From Azospirillum oleiclasticum (GTDB lineage: Bacteria; Pseudomonadota; Alphaproteobacteria; Azospirillales; Azospirillaceae): DNA of 64,000 nt. Of this stretch, positions 1 to 8,152 are shown one piece after another. Where the stretch lies: the NCBI RefSeq assembly GCF_013423485.1, contig NZ_JABFFR010000021.1, positions 172,665 through 236,664 on the forward strand, in the 5' to 3' direction. The notes under the pieces were generated by a model, which saw only the letters and a program-made list of their open reading frames with translations, was not told the origin of the DNA and ran no database searches. Positions within the stretch are counted from its first letter, which is position 1; each line of letters begins with the position of its first letter. Position numbers and translations under genes: made by a program.

Positions 1-237
1 GACCACGAGCAGCAGCGCCCAGAACACCAGCGACAGGATGCCGAGGATGGTCCCCTCCCCCAGCGCCATGCCGGTCTCGCCGAACGCCTCGCGCATCGTG
101 TAGAGCGGGCTGGTGCCGATGTCGCCGTAGACGACGCCCACCGCCCCGACCACCAGGCCGGGCAGACGGTTGGGCGTACCGCCCTGCGGCTCGTGCCCGG
201 TTTGGGGCTCCCCCTGCGGCTCGCTGGCACTGCTCAT
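1..237 (-). CDS. kup: Kup-family low-affinity potassium uptake protein, N-terminal part
   Basis: Only the first 79 codons are in the window; the rest lies beyond base 1. Reading leftward from the ATG at 237, a short polar N-terminus is followed by VVYGDIGTSPLYTMREAF at about residues 37-54. That is the signature at the first membrane helix of the Kup/HAK/KT K+ transporters. A second hydrophobic stretch (ILGILSLVFWALLLVV) begins at about residue 64 and runs off the edge. The protein would sit in the inner membrane and import K+, probably by H+ symport, as known for the family. The family normally has about 620-630 residues, so most of the gene is missing here. The family call is secure; substrate affinity and regulation cannot be judged. 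Confidence 0.93.
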   Translation of the reverse strand, partial: MSSASEPQGEPQTGHEPQGGTPNRLPGLVVGAVGVVYGDIGTSPLYTMREAFGETGMALGEGTILGILSLVFWALLLVV

Positions 238-683
238 GGAATTCCCGTTCCCCCGTGACGGGCCGCCCCGGCCCCATTGCCTCAGTACACGTTAGATATC
301 CCGGCGGACAGCCACAGGCCACGGCGTAGAACGGCCGACCCTCCGCACCTGTTGCATGGTGGGCACGGCAGGCGCCAACCACGTCGTCAGCCGAGATGGA
401 GAACCATAGGGAGGGCCATGGGGAGGCCATGGGGAGGGCCATAGGGAGGGCCGTGGGGAGAGGGCCCGGAGGGCCGTGGGGAGAGGGCCCGCAACACGAA
501 AGAACATATACAGAACTTTCCGCTTGTCGTTCCCGTTTCGTTCAGGCATCGTGTGATCAGACGGCGCCCGCCCCCGCACCGATCCGGGATCGGAACGCCC
601 CAGCGACAGACGCAAGCACTCCGCGACCCTGCAACGCCGGTCCGGCCGAGCGCCCGACCGCCAGCGACACGAAGGAGACCGCC
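238..683. other. Intergenic region between kup and a small ORF
   Basis: About 450 bases without a convincing gene. It should contain the leftward kup promoter and holds the G-rich tandem repeat at 404-491. Open frames crossing it are low-complexity products of the repeat (Pro/Trp/Ser-rich on one strand, Gly/Arg-rich on the other) and show no protein-family features. Confidence 0.6.
404..491. repeat. G-rich short tandem repeats (12 bp units, then two perfect 23 bp units)
   Basis: Units of CCATRGGGAGGG begin at 404, 416 (one G short), 427 and 439. They run into two identical, directly adjacent 23 bp copies at 446-468 and 469-491 that carry GGGCCGTGGGGAGAGGGCCC. The array is intergenic and strongly G/C strand-biased, so slippage could change its copy number. 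It contains several G-runs of three or four. Confidence 0.9.
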
Positions 684-782
684 ATGCCGTTCCTGACCTT
701 CCTGCGCGAGCTGTTCACCTTCACCGCCATGCTCGGCACGCTGTTCGTATGGACCTTCCTCGGCTACGCCGTCGGACTTTGA
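684..782 (+). CDS. Predicted 32-residue single-pass membrane peptide
   Basis: A 33-codon frame starting at ATG 684. A good ribosome binding site (GAAGGAGA) lies seven bases upstream. The product is almost entirely hydrophobic from residue 10 on (FTFTAMLGTLFVWTFLGYAV), which predicts one inner-membrane helix with a short cytoplasmic start MPFLTFLRE. I do not recognise a family. The strong binding site and clean hydrophobic profile argue for a real small protein, but the length makes chance possible. Confidence 0.5.
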   Translation: MPFLTFLRELFTFTAMLGTLFVWTFLGYAVGL

Positions 783-1045
783 CACCGGCCGATCCGGCGG
801 AATCCCGCCCGACGGTCTAGGTCCCCGACCTTTTGCCAGTGGCGGACGGGGACCGGCGGCGCAAAAGAACCGCCGCAAGGGGATACTATCCGAAATCCCA
901 GAAGCCGCGCCGCGGACGCCTGATTAAATGCGGGGTGCAGCCGGTCGGCGACCAAACCGCCGTCGGCGCAGACGTCTGGCACCGGGGGAAAGCAACGAAC
1001 AGCCGGCCCCGGCGCCTCATCGGGATTTGCCGGGATACGGATTCC

Positions 1046-2512
1046 ATGCGGAACTTCTTCAAGAAACGGCGCATGGCCGCCGTCGCCGACGATGGCCCCA
1101 CCATGACCCCCGCCGCACCGGTGCGCGCACCGGCGGCGGAACGGACCGTCGGCGGGCCACCCAAACTCCGGCCGATCGGCGGGCTGGCGGTGGCCGCCGC
1201 CAACCCGGCCCGCGGCGAACCGCCGGCCGGCCGTGCCGGTGTTGAAACGGCGGCACCCGCCGACACCGAACTGCCGCGCTTCAGCATTCCCGTGGCCGGC
1301 GGGCTGCGCAGCGCCGCTGGACGCGAGCCGGCCCTGCTGAAGGGCCTGTCACCCGAAGTCAACGGCCTGCTGCGGGAGGCCTTCACCCCGACCCGGCCGA
1401 AGCAGCGCCTCAACTCGCTGTTCATTGGCCGCACCGCCACCCTGCGCCGCATCATCTCCGCCATCGAGGAGGAGCGGGCGCATGTGATCCTGTTCGGCGA
1501 CCGCGGACGCGGCAAGACCTCGCTTGCCAACGCGGTCGAGCAGATCGCGGCGCAGGCCGGCTACATGGCGCTGAAGCAGACCTGCAGCTCCGAGCTGACC
1601 TTCGAGGAGATCTTCCGCCATTTCCTGAAGAAGATCCCTTCCACCTACTACCGCGCGACCTCCGGCCACGCCTTCACCCAGATCAACACCTTCCAGAGCT
1701 TCGCCGAGCTGCTGCCCCGCGAATCCTTCAGCGTGACCGAGCTGAACGAGGTGCTGGGCAGCATTCACGGCACGCATGTGCTGATGATCCTCGACGAGTA
1801 CGACCGCGTCACCGACGAGGATTTCCGCAACAAGCTGGCCGAGCTGTTCAAGAACCTGTCGGACAGCTCGATCAACGTGACCCTGCTGGTGGTCGGCGTG
1901 GCGGAGAACCTGGACCAGCTCCTGGGCAAGCACCCGTCCATCCAGCGCGCGCTGGTGCCGGTGCATCTGCCCCTGATGAGCGACCGCGAGGTGGAGCGGC
2001 TGCTCCAGGCCGGGGCAGACAACGCCAAGATCGCCTTCGCCACCGAGGTGTCGCGGCGGATCGTCGATTTCGCCCGCGGCCTCCCCTACTACGCGCAGCT
2101 TCTGGGCCTGCACTCCGCGCGCAGCGCGGTCAGCCGGCGGTCGGACACGGTGGAGCGGGACGACCTCGTCTACGCGGTGTCCCGCTGCCTCCAGGAGGCG
2201 GAGCGCGGCGTGGTCGTCTCCTACGCCCGCGCGCTGGCGCCCGAGCACCGGTCGGAGCTGGAGGATGTGCTGCTTGCCGCCGCCCTCTGCCCGTCGGACG
2301 AGTTCGGCATCTTCGATCCGATGGATCTGGCAGCACCCGGCGGCACGGTGTCGCCGACCTTCACCGAGCGGCTGCGCCGCCTGGTCGATGACGAGTATGG
2401 GGCGGTGCTGGTCCCGGTCCTGGAACCAGGGCGTATCCGCTACCGCTTCCAGAACCAGATGATGCGCCAGTACGTCCTGATGCGGCAGGCGCAGGAGCGC
2501 GGCCAGATCTGA
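1046..2512 (+). CDS. AAA+ family ATP-binding protein of unknown role
   Basis: A 488-residue protein. The first 90 or so residues are Ala/Pro/Gly-rich and probably disordered. A conserved block (FIGRTATLRRIISAIEEE) then leads into the nucleotide-binding core, with Walker A GDRGRGKTS at about 151-159 and Walker B LMILDEYDRV at about 246-255. The later helical part (LPYYAQLLGLHSARSAV) resembles the lid of Orc1/Cdc6-like or STAND-type ATPases. There is no membrane segment and no obvious effector domain. The frame is open from 833, but the ATG at 1046 (MRNFFKKRRM) starts the plausible protein; the upstream part is Arg-rich and composition-like. The gene stands alone. ATPase is firm; partner and process are unknown. 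Confidence 0.8.
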   Translation: MRNFFKKRRMAAVADDGPTMTPAAPVRAPAAERTVGGPPKLRPIGGLAVAAANPARGEPPAGRAGVETAAPADTELPRFSIPVAGGLRSAAGREPALLKGLSPEVNGLLREAFTPTRPKQRLNSLFIGRTATLRRIISAIEEERAHVILFGDRGRGKTSLANAVEQIAAQAGYMALKQTCSSELTFEEIFRHFLKKIPSTYYRATSGHAFTQINTFQSFAELLPRESFSVTELNEVLGSIHGTHVLMILDEYDRVTDEDFRNKLAELFKNLSDSSINVTLLVVGVAENLDQLLGKHPSIQRALVPVHLPLMSDREVERLLQAGADNAKIAFATEVSRRIVDFARGLPYYAQLLGLHSARSAVSRRSDTVERDDLVYAVSRCLQEAERGVVVSYARALAPEHRSELEDVLLAAALCPSDEFGIFDPMDLAAPGGTVSPTFTERLRRLVDDEYGAVLVPVLEPGRIRYRFQNQMMRQYVLMRQAQERGQI

Positions 2513-2564
2513 CCGTCGGCCAGCCACGCCCGTGACGGCCTCCGACAAAACCGGCCGGGGGCCG

Positions 2565-2741
2565 TCAACGCAGGCCAAAACTCGCCGCCGCCCACACCGC
2601 GGCGGCGATGGAGCCGATCAGTGCGGCCACGACGGCGAGGCTGGCCATGAACTGGCGGAACTCGCCCTGCTTCCAGGCGCTGCGCGCGAGAAGCGCCAGA
2701 TAGGCGGCGGTGACGAACCCGACCGCCTGCATCGCCGACAT
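2565..2741 (-). CDS. Small two-helix membrane protein
   Basis: A 58-residue protein starting at the ATG at 2741 (MSAMQAVGFVTAAYLALLAR). Two hydrophobic segments lie at about residues 4-17 and 31-54, separated by a charged turn (RSAWKQGEFRQF), which predicts a helical hairpin in the inner membrane. A purine-rich binding site (GGAGGGCAGGGG) lies directly upstream. The gene converges on the AAA+ gene with a 52 bp gap. No family recognised. Composition and hydropathy favour a real gene; a start three codons later (MQAV) is also possible. Confidence 0.55.
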   Translation of the reverse strand: MSAMQAVGFVTAAYLALLARSAWKQGEFRQFMASLAVVAALIGSIAAAVWAAASFGLR

Positions 2742-3329
2742 TCCCCTGCCCTCCGCCCGACACCCCCGACGTGCGATACCCCACACCCGCCGCGACGTCC
2801 GGTCAAGCCGTCACCATGGCCGGTGGGGCGATGGGCTTGCCACCTTGGTGGCTGCCGGGACGCCTCTCCGAAGTCTATGACATTCGACATAAAGGCATAG
2901 ACCCCAACACCGGCGACGATGCACGTTCTGGCGGTGTGCACTGCACAAAATCCGCCCCCGGTTGTCACCACAAACGCCCGACACGCTACCTCAACGGGCT
3001 TAGATAACAAATAAATCAGCTTTAGGACTAGATTTGTCACGATAAAGTGTCGGCAATATCCTTCTGCCACCACTCCAAAGTGACGATGCTGTAAAGAAAC
3101 CGTACAGAAGTTTCCACGTCACAGAGACCGCTTTACGCATATGTCTATTGCGTTGTTAATTTAATACCACGGAGAGGTATCGCATTCCACGCCACATGGT
3201 TATCCTCATCCAAAATATCGGCATAACAATACCATGAGTGGAGCGCATACGAGAGAGCTGAGCCTATTGCTGAACAGTCGACTTGGCCGGTGTCTGTCGT
3301 TGCAACATCCAAAAAAGCGGGAGCTGACC
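2742..3329. other. Long AT-richer intergenic region upstream of the first LuxR-type regulator
   Basis: About 590 bases with no supported gene and lower GC than the neighbours. It contains a perfect inverted repeat TGTGCA-c-TGCACA at 2935-2947 and ATACC-n7-GGTAT near 3166-3180, both of a size usual for regulator sites. It probably carries the promoters of the small membrane gene (left) and the regulator (right). A frame running from 3234 into the regulator is probably untranslated leader. Confidence 0.5.
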
Positions 3330-4016
3330 ATGGAACCAGTGCGAGCCTTTCTGATCGATGCGAACAAGCTGTTCCGGGAGGGCCTGAAGCGCCTTCTGGA
3401 TGACTCCCCGTTCCAGATCGTTGCCGAGGCCAGCAATCTCAGGGAAGCCACCGCTATTGCGGAAAGCGGACTGCGACCCCAGCTCGTCCTGCTCGATCTG
3501 GTGAGCGGTGGCGAGGAGGAGGCCGAGGGCATGCGCCGCCTGCGCGGCATGCTGCCCGACACCCGCATGGTGATCCTGACGAGCGAGCTGTGCACCCGAC
3601 GTCTGGCCAACGCGCTGGAAGCCGGCGCCGACGGTTACCTGATGAAGGACCTGTCGTCGGACGCGCTGGCGCAGTCGCTGAAGCTGGTGATGATGGGGGA
3701 GAAGGTGTTCCCCACCCATCTGGCCGCGCTTCTGATCAGCGGCCGGGTCAACGGCAACGGGACGGACATGCCGGTGTCGCGCAAGGGCCTGTCCCAACGC
3801 GAGGTGCAGATCCTCCGCTGCCTGCTGAACGGCGACAGCAACAAGATGATCGCCAACCACCTGAACATCACGGAAGCGACCGTGAAGGTCCACCTGAAGA
3901 GCCTTCTGCGCAAGATCAACGCGTCCAACCGCACGCAGGCGGCCATCTGGGCGCTCAACAACGGCATCGGCGGCGAGCTGGCCGGCGCGGTCCCGGCCGT
4001 AGCCGCCAACCAATGA
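3330..4016 (+). CDS. NarL/LuxR-type two-component response regulator
   Basis: A 228-residue regulator. The receiver domain (about 1-120) has the acidic pocket residue in FLIDANKLFREGLKRLL, the phospho-acceptor Asp56 in LVLLDLVSGG and the conserved Lys in GYLMKDLSSD. The C-terminal LuxR-type helix-turn-helix (about 153-215) has LSQREVQILRCLLNG and ITEATVKVHLKSLLRKI. The start at 3330 (MEPVRAF) is chosen because the family begins there and GGGAGC precedes it; the frame is open 32 codons further upstream. No sensor kinase is adjacent, so its input is unknown. It is the first of three LuxR-type regulators in 3 kb, all alike in their HTH ending NRTQA or NRTEA. Confidence 0.9.
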   Translation: MEPVRAFLIDANKLFREGLKRLLDDSPFQIVAEASNLREATAIAESGLRPQLVLLDLVSGGEEEAEGMRRLRGMLPDTRMVILTSELCTRRLANALEAGADGYLMKDLSSDALAQSLKLVMMGEKVFPTHLAALLISGRVNGNGTDMPVSRKGLSQREVQILRCLLNGDSNKMIANHLNITEATVKVHLKSLLRKINASNRTQAAIWALNNGIGGELAGAVPAVAANQ

Positions 4017-4111
4017 ACCGGGGCGGATTATGGTCCGACGCTCCCCGGCTCCCCGCGATGGAGGGGACGCCGGCGGGTCGCAACGGGTCTGACATCACCG
4101 GACACACGGAA

Positions 4112-4136
4112 ATCGCCGCAGCGGTGCTGCGGCGAT
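4112..4136. terminator. Bidirectional hairpin terminator between convergent regulators
   Basis: An 11 bp perfect stem (ATCGCCGCAGC / GCTGCGGCGAT) with a 3-base loop lies 95 bases after the first regulator and 28 bases after the end of the opposing one. A T-rich stretch (CTTGCGTTT) follows on the plus strand. Confidence 0.75.
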
Positions 4137-4164
4137 CTTGCGTTTCAGGGACGTCCGGTGCCGG

Positions 4165-4932
4165 TCAGGCACGCGACCGCGGAACGGCCCGGGCGGCGTC
4201 CCCGGCACCTTGAGGGTCACGCGCACCCTGCAACGCCCCCTGCTGACGCGCGGCGAAGACGCCCGCTTCGGTGCGGTTGCGGAAGTGCAGCTTGGACAGC
4301 ACGCTGCGGACCATCGACTTGATCACCGCCTCGGAGAGGTCGAGCTGGTTGGCGATCGTGCGGTTGTTGAGCCCCTGCCCAAGAAGGCGCAGCGTCTCGA
4401 ACTCCGCCTCCGACAGGCGCGGCAGCAGCGTCAGCCGGATCTCATCGACACCGAGACGCGACAGGAACTGCTTGGGCATGAGGCAATGCCCTTCGAGCCC
4501 GAGGTCGAGCAGTTCGTTGATCCGGTCGACATTGATGTCCTCGAACACCCAGGCGTCCGCGAATGCCAGGATGTGGGCGGCATCGAGCAGCTCGCGGGAG
4601 GACAGCACCACGACGATCCGGCTGCGGCGTGACAACCGCAAATAGACCATCGGCTCGTTCTCGCGCAGCGCGGTGAACTGCTGCAACCCGATCAGGATGG
4701 CGTCCGGGGTCAGGCTGCTCTGGGTCAGCTCGGAGATGTCGTGGAACACCGTGATGCGATGGCGCCCCTCCTTCTCCAGCGCCGGCACAACCGACTCCGT
4801 CAGGGCGGGGTTGTCGAGTATCAGGCAAACATGCATGGGGTTCACCGCGTTGCGGGTCTGGTGCGATGCCGTCTCGGGCACGAGATCACGGTACGGAGTC
4901 ATGGGTCTGCTCTGGTTGGACGAGGCATCCAC
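4165..4932 (-). CDS. LuxR-type regulator with a degenerate receiver domain
   Basis: A 255-residue protein. After about 32 polar residues a receiver-like fold starts (MHVCLILDNPALTESVVPAL). Where a receiver should carry its phospho-acceptor Asp the sequence reads PDAILIGLQQF, with Gly at the Asp position, and the Lys region reads DAWVFEDINVD without the usual Lys. The C-terminal HTH is intact (LSEAEFETLRLLGQGLNNRTIANQLDLSEAVIKSMVRSVLSKLHFRNRTEAG in outline). The start at 4932 is preferred for its binding site GGAAGGG; MTPYRD (4902) and MHVC (4836) are alternatives with weaker sites. Phosphorylation-independent control is an inference from the missing Asp. It converges on the regulator at 3330. 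Confidence 0.85.
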   Translation of the reverse strand: MDASSNQSRPMTPYRDLVPETASHQTRNAVNPMHVCLILDNPALTESVVPALEKEGRHRITVFHDISELTQSSLTPDAILIGLQQFTALRENEPMVYLRLSRRSRIVVVLSSRELLDAAHILAFADAWVFEDINVDRINELLDLGLEGHCLMPKQFLSRLGVDEIRLTLLPRLSEAEFETLRLLGQGLNNRTIANQLDLSEAVIKSMVRSVLSKLHFRNRTEAGVFAARQQGALQGARDPQGAGDAARAVPRSRA

Positions 4933-5631
4933 GCCCTTCCCGTCTCCGGGTGCGCGTAACCGCCGTCGGTGTGAGAAAGTTCCGTCGTTGTCGACAGTGT
5001 GCCGGGACTATCCATCGTATTTTCTAGCCACCCCATGAAATTCTGCAAAAAAAATTGACAATGTATCGATGATCTTATATATTGTCGGTTCTATCTGTAA
5101 ATCGAACGATAGATTATCATGCGAGATCGCCAAGCGTCACCATTCGGTGACGGAGGAACGCTGCGTGATAACACTTCCGAGATAGGTTTTACCGTTCGGG
5201 ATTGCAACGGATCGTGCAACTCCCAGCGCGTATTCTGGCGAAAATCCACCATAATTCAATGTTCTCGTCATCATCACGCCCCGCCGTCCAACAGAGGGAG
5301 TAACAACGCGGGAGCCTGCAAGTCACTCGTGCGACACGGTGAATGGAACGCTTTTCCGGAGCACATCCGGCCGACTGTGGCACGGACCACATGTGGACCC
5401 CTTCGTTCTTCCCGCGCAACCGCTCCACCGAAGGGAGTAACGTGGCACCCGAACGGTTTCTGGCCTAAGGTCATAGGACCGGAAAATGACCTATAGCGCA
5501 TGCTGGTATACGGCACGCACACACAATGTGTTACCTGTACTTTAATATTTCGGCATCACCGGTTCGAGTTGCACCCTCGGCAATCCGGTCGCCGATATCG
5601 GCTTCAACCGATGGTGGGAGGTAGGGGAAAA
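4933..5631. other. 700 bp AT-rich divergent control region between two regulators
   Basis: No supported gene. It holds a near-consensus sigma-70 promoter at 5055-5083 pointing right. Just after it lies an inverted repeat TCTATC-n12-GATAGA near 5090-5114, at the expected start of transcription. Roughly 540 bases separate that promoter from the next coding start, so a long leader or a small RNA is possible. A 125-codon frame at 5119 has no family features and no good start signal. Confidence 0.55.
5055..5083 (+). promoter_or_regulatory. Near-consensus sigma-70 promoter
   Basis: TTGACA at 5055-5060, a 17 bp spacer, and TATATT at 5078-5083, preceded by an A-tract (eight or more A) that resembles an UP element. 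This is unusually close to consensus for such a GC-rich genome. It points at the regulator starting at 5632, about 540 bp downstream. Confidence 0.7.
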
Positions 5632-6279
5632 ATGAAGATCCTGATTGGCGACGACCATCTGCTGTTCCGCGAAGGCCTTCGCCGCCTTCTGGAACAGATG
5701 CACAACGGTGCGGTCTTCGTCGAGGCCGGCACCTTCGGCGAAGTTCTCGACCGCTGCCGTTCCGGCGACCGCTTCGACGTGATCCTGATGGATCTCCATA
5801 TGCCGGGCTGGGAAGGCTTCAGCGGTCTCGACGAGATCCTCGCGGCGCAGCCGGGCGTTCCGGTGGTGATCGTGTCCGCCTCCGAAGCGCTGAACGACAT
5901 CCGCGGCGCGCTCGACCAGGGCGCCACCGGCTACATTCCCAAGTCGAGCAGCGTCAAGGTTATGATGGGCGCGCTCAACCTCATCCTCCAGGGCGGCATC
6001 TATGTCCCGCCGGGTGCGCTGGCCTTCGGCAGCGGCGACAACGGCCAGCGTCGCCGCAACGGCGACGGCCAGTCCGACCGCGCCAGCGCCTTCGGCCTGA
6101 CCCAGCGGCAGCGCGAGGTGCTCGACTGCCTGCGCGCCGGCAAGTCCAACAAGCAGATCGCCTACGAGCTGGGCCTGTCCGAGGGCACGGTGAAGATCCA
6201 CGTCACCGCGATCTTCAAGTCGCTCGGCGTCCGCAACCGCACGCAGGCGGTCATCGCCGCCGCGTCGATGGCGGGCTGA
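5632..6279 (+). CDS. NarL/LuxR-type two-component response regulator
   Basis: A 215-residue regulator that starts MKILIGDDHLLFREGLRRLL with the paired acidic residues of the receiver pocket. The phospho-acceptor is Asp54 in DVILMDLHMPGWEGF and the conserved Lys104 sits in TGYIPKSSSV. A Gly/Arg-rich linker (about 140-155) leads to the LuxR HTH (LTQRQREVLDCLRAGKSNKQ, SEGTVKIHVTAIFKSLGVRN). The ATG at 5632 follows GGGAGGTAGGGG. It is a complete phosphorylatable regulator, but no kinase lies nearby. In Azospirillum a LuxR/UhpA-type regulator (FlcA) controls flocculation; this gene or the one at 3330 could be related, but I cannot show that from sequence alone. Confidence 0.92.
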   Translation: MKILIGDDHLLFREGLRRLLEQMHNGAVFVEAGTFGEVLDRCRSGDRFDVILMDLHMPGWEGFSGLDEILAAQPGVPVVIVSASEALNDIRGALDQGATGYIPKSSSVKVMMGALNLILQGGIYVPPGALAFGSGDNGQRRRNGDGQSDRASAFGLTQRQREVLDCLRAGKSNKQIAYELGLSEGTVKIHVTAIFKSLGVRNRTQAVIAAASMAG

Positions 6280-6308
6280 CGCGCCCTCCGACGCCTTCCA
6301 CCGGCAGC

Positions 6309-6338
6309 AAGGCCGCGCCATCCCCGGCGCGGCCTTTT
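6309..6338. terminator. Bidirectional hairpin terminator
   Basis: An 11 bp perfect stem (AAGGCCGCGCC / GGCGCGGCCTT) with a 6-base loop, followed by T residues on the plus strand and flanked by A on the other side. It lies between the convergent ends of the regulator (6279) and the DUF2794 gene (6360), so it can serve both. Confidence 0.85.
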
Positions 6339-6359
6339 CCGTTCCGGCACCCCTGCCGC

Positions 6360-6710
6360 TCAGAGCACGACGCGGATGGGGCGGTCGAAGACGGTCAGCG
6401 CGTCGCGCAGCGTGGTGGCGCGGGCGAGTTTTTGGCGGCCGGTGAACACCGTGTATTCCGCCCCGCCCTTTCCCGTTCCGTGAGTCTTGACGATGGCGAA
6501 CAGCGGCCGTTCCAACGTGTGGCGGAAGATCGAGAAGACGGCCATGCCCACCCCATGGTCGATGGCGTAATCACGCCATTCGCCGGTCGCCACGCGGCTG
6601 GAATAGAGTTGCAGCAACTGCGAGAGTTCCACCCGGTCGAAATAGATCCGACGGGACGCCTTCCGGCGTTCGGAAAGCGGGATCAGATTGGAAACGGATT
6701 CCGCGGTCAT
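6360..6710 (-). CDS. DUF2794 family protein
   Basis: A 116-residue soluble protein starting at the ATG at 6710 (MTAESVSNLIPLSERR). The conserved DUF2794 core is visible: FDRVELSQLLQLYSSRVATG, then EWRDYAIDHGVGMAVFSIFR, then RPLFAIVKT, and the ending TLRDALTVFDRPIRVVL. The family is typical of alphaproteobacteria and has no known function. The frame is open upstream, but that part has no family match. The gene is divergent from the thioredoxin-like gene with a 130 bp gap. Confidence 0.9.
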   Translation of the reverse strand: MTAESVSNLIPLSERRKASRRIYFDRVELSQLLQLYSSRVATGEWRDYAIDHGVGMAVFSIFRHTLERPLFAIVKTHGTGKGGAEYTVFTGRQKLARATTLRDALTVFDRPIRVVL

Positions 6711-6840
6711 TGGCTGTCGGCGTCCAACCCCGTATGCTTCGTGCACCACAACTGTCACCCAACTCGGCGGAACCGTCCAGGGCTGCGAGCGTGGCGGCGC
6801 CGAACACATTGGTCCTATGCCCCGGAGGAGGAAACCGACC

Positions 6841-7395
6841 ATGGCGGCAGAAACCCCCATCTGCGATTTCGGCAGGCCCGCGGCCGACTTCGACCTTCCC
6901 GGCGTCGATGGCCGCAACTGGTCGCTCGCCGACGTGCGCGGCCCGCGGGGCACGCTGGTGATGTTCCTGTGCAACCACTGCCCCTATGTGCGGGCAGCGA
7001 TCACCCGCATCGTCCGCGATGCCGAGGATCTGAAGGCGCACGGGATCGGCGCTGTGGCGATCATGCCCAACGACACCGCCGCCTACCCCCAGGACGGGTT
7101 CGAGGCCATGAAGTCCTTCGCCGCCCAGCACGGATTCGGCTTTCCCTATCTGCTCGACGAGTCGCAGGCGGTGGCGCGCGCCTATGGCGCCGTCTGCACG
7201 CCGGACTTCTTCGGCTTCAACGCCGATCTGCAGCTGCAGTACCGCGGGCGGCTGGACATCGGTCGCACCCAGCCGGTTCCGGACGCCCCGCGCGAGCTGT
7301 ACCACGCCATGTGCCGCATCGCCGATTGCGGCACCGGCCCGGCCGATCAGGTTCCCAGCATGGGCTGCGCCATCAAGTGGAAGCCGGGCGCGTGA
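6841..7395 (+). CDS. Thioredoxin-like AhpC/TSA-family protein
   Basis: A 184-residue redoxin. It starts MAAETPICDFGRPAADFDLP and has the family's DFxLPGVDG and W(S)LADVRGPRGTLVMF segments. The active-site motif is CNHCPYVRA at about residues 44-52, a CxxC pair in the thioredoxin position. It matches the single-domain redoxins often annotated as alkyl hydroperoxide reductase/thiol-specific antioxidant family. No signal peptide, so cytoplasmic. The start is set by GGAGGAGGAAACC just upstream. It sits 44 bp before the GST gene on the same strand, suggesting a thiol-redox pair of genes. The exact substrate is unknown. Confidence 0.88.
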   Translation: MAAETPICDFGRPAADFDLPGVDGRNWSLADVRGPRGTLVMFLCNHCPYVRAAITRIVRDAEDLKAHGIGAVAIMPNDTAAYPQDGFEAMKSFAAQHGFGFPYLLDESQAVARAYGAVCTPDFFGFNADLQLQYRGRLDIGRTQPVPDAPRELYHAMCRIADCGTGPADQVPSMGCAIKWKPGA

Positions 7396-7439
7396 CCACC
7401 GAATCAAAAATCCAGCCAACAATACGGGAGAGGATATCC

Positions 7440-8132
7440 ATGACGATCCGGCTCTATGATCTTGCGGGCGCAGACGAGCGCTGCCGCTTCAGCCCCTTCT
7501 GCTGGCGGACGCGGCTGGCCCTCGCCCACAAGGGGCTGGAGGTCGAGACCATCCCCTGGCGCTTCACCGACAAGGCCAAGCTGCCTGAGCCGTCCAACGG
7601 CCGCGTCCCGGTCATCGTCGATGGCGACCGCGTGGTGCACGACAGTTGGGCCATCGCCGAGTATCTGGAGGACCAGTACCCCGACAGTCCCTCCCTGTTC
7701 CCGGCGGGGGCCGGGCGGCCGGTCGCCCTGTTCCTGAACACCTGGGCCGACACGGTGCTGAACCCGGCGGTGGCCAAGCTGGTGGTCAGCGACATCACCG
7801 ATCGTCTGCACGCGGCGGATCTGACCTACTTCCGCATGTCGCGCGAGAAGCGCTTCGGCATGCCGCTGGAACAGGTGACGGCCGAACGGGACGCGGCGCT
7901 GCCCGGCTTCCGCAAGCTGCTGGAGCCCTTGCGCCAGCCGCTGCGCCGGGTCCCCTTCCTGGGCGGCGAGGCGCCGGCCTATGCGGACATGATCGTCTTC
8001 GGTGCCTTCCAGTGGGCGCGGGTGGTCAGCCCCTTCGAGCTGCTGGCGGCGGACGACCCGGTCGCCGCGTGGCGGGAGCGCATGCTCGACCTCCACGGCG
8101 GCCTTGCCCGCGCGGTGCCCGGTCGGGGCTGA
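7440..8132 (+). CDS. Glutathione S-transferase family protein
   Basis: A 230-residue protein. The N-terminal thioredoxin-fold domain (about 1-80) has the pattern RLYDLAG...FSPFCWRTRLALAHKGLEVE and the glutathione-contact cis-Pro/SNGRVPVIVDG loop, then HDSWAIAEYLEDQYP. The helical C-terminal domain follows (FRKLLEPLRQPL, ADMIVFGAFQWARVV). SPFCW suggests a Ser or Cys catalytic residue near position 18. The start at 7440 follows GGGAGAGGATATCC. Cytoplasmic; the specific electrophile is unknown. Confidence 0.9.
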   Translation: MTIRLYDLAGADERCRFSPFCWRTRLALAHKGLEVETIPWRFTDKAKLPEPSNGRVPVIVDGDRVVHDSWAIAEYLEDQYPDSPSLFPAGAGRPVALFLNTWADTVLNPAVAKLVVSDITDRLHAADLTYFRMSREKRFGMPLEQVTAERDAALPGFRKLLEPLRQPLRRVPFLGGEAPAYADMIVFGAFQWARVVSPFELLAADDPVAAWRERMLDLHGGLARAVPGRG

Positions 8133-8152
8133 CAGCCCCCCCCGGCCCGCGA

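Noticed and set aside
404..491. Possible CRISPR array
   Set aside because: Units are contiguous without unique spacers and too short; it is a simple tandem repeat.
5119..5496. A 125-codon frame after the strong promoter at 5055
   Set aside because: No ribosome binding site, no domain, unusual composition for this genome; leader RNA is more likely.
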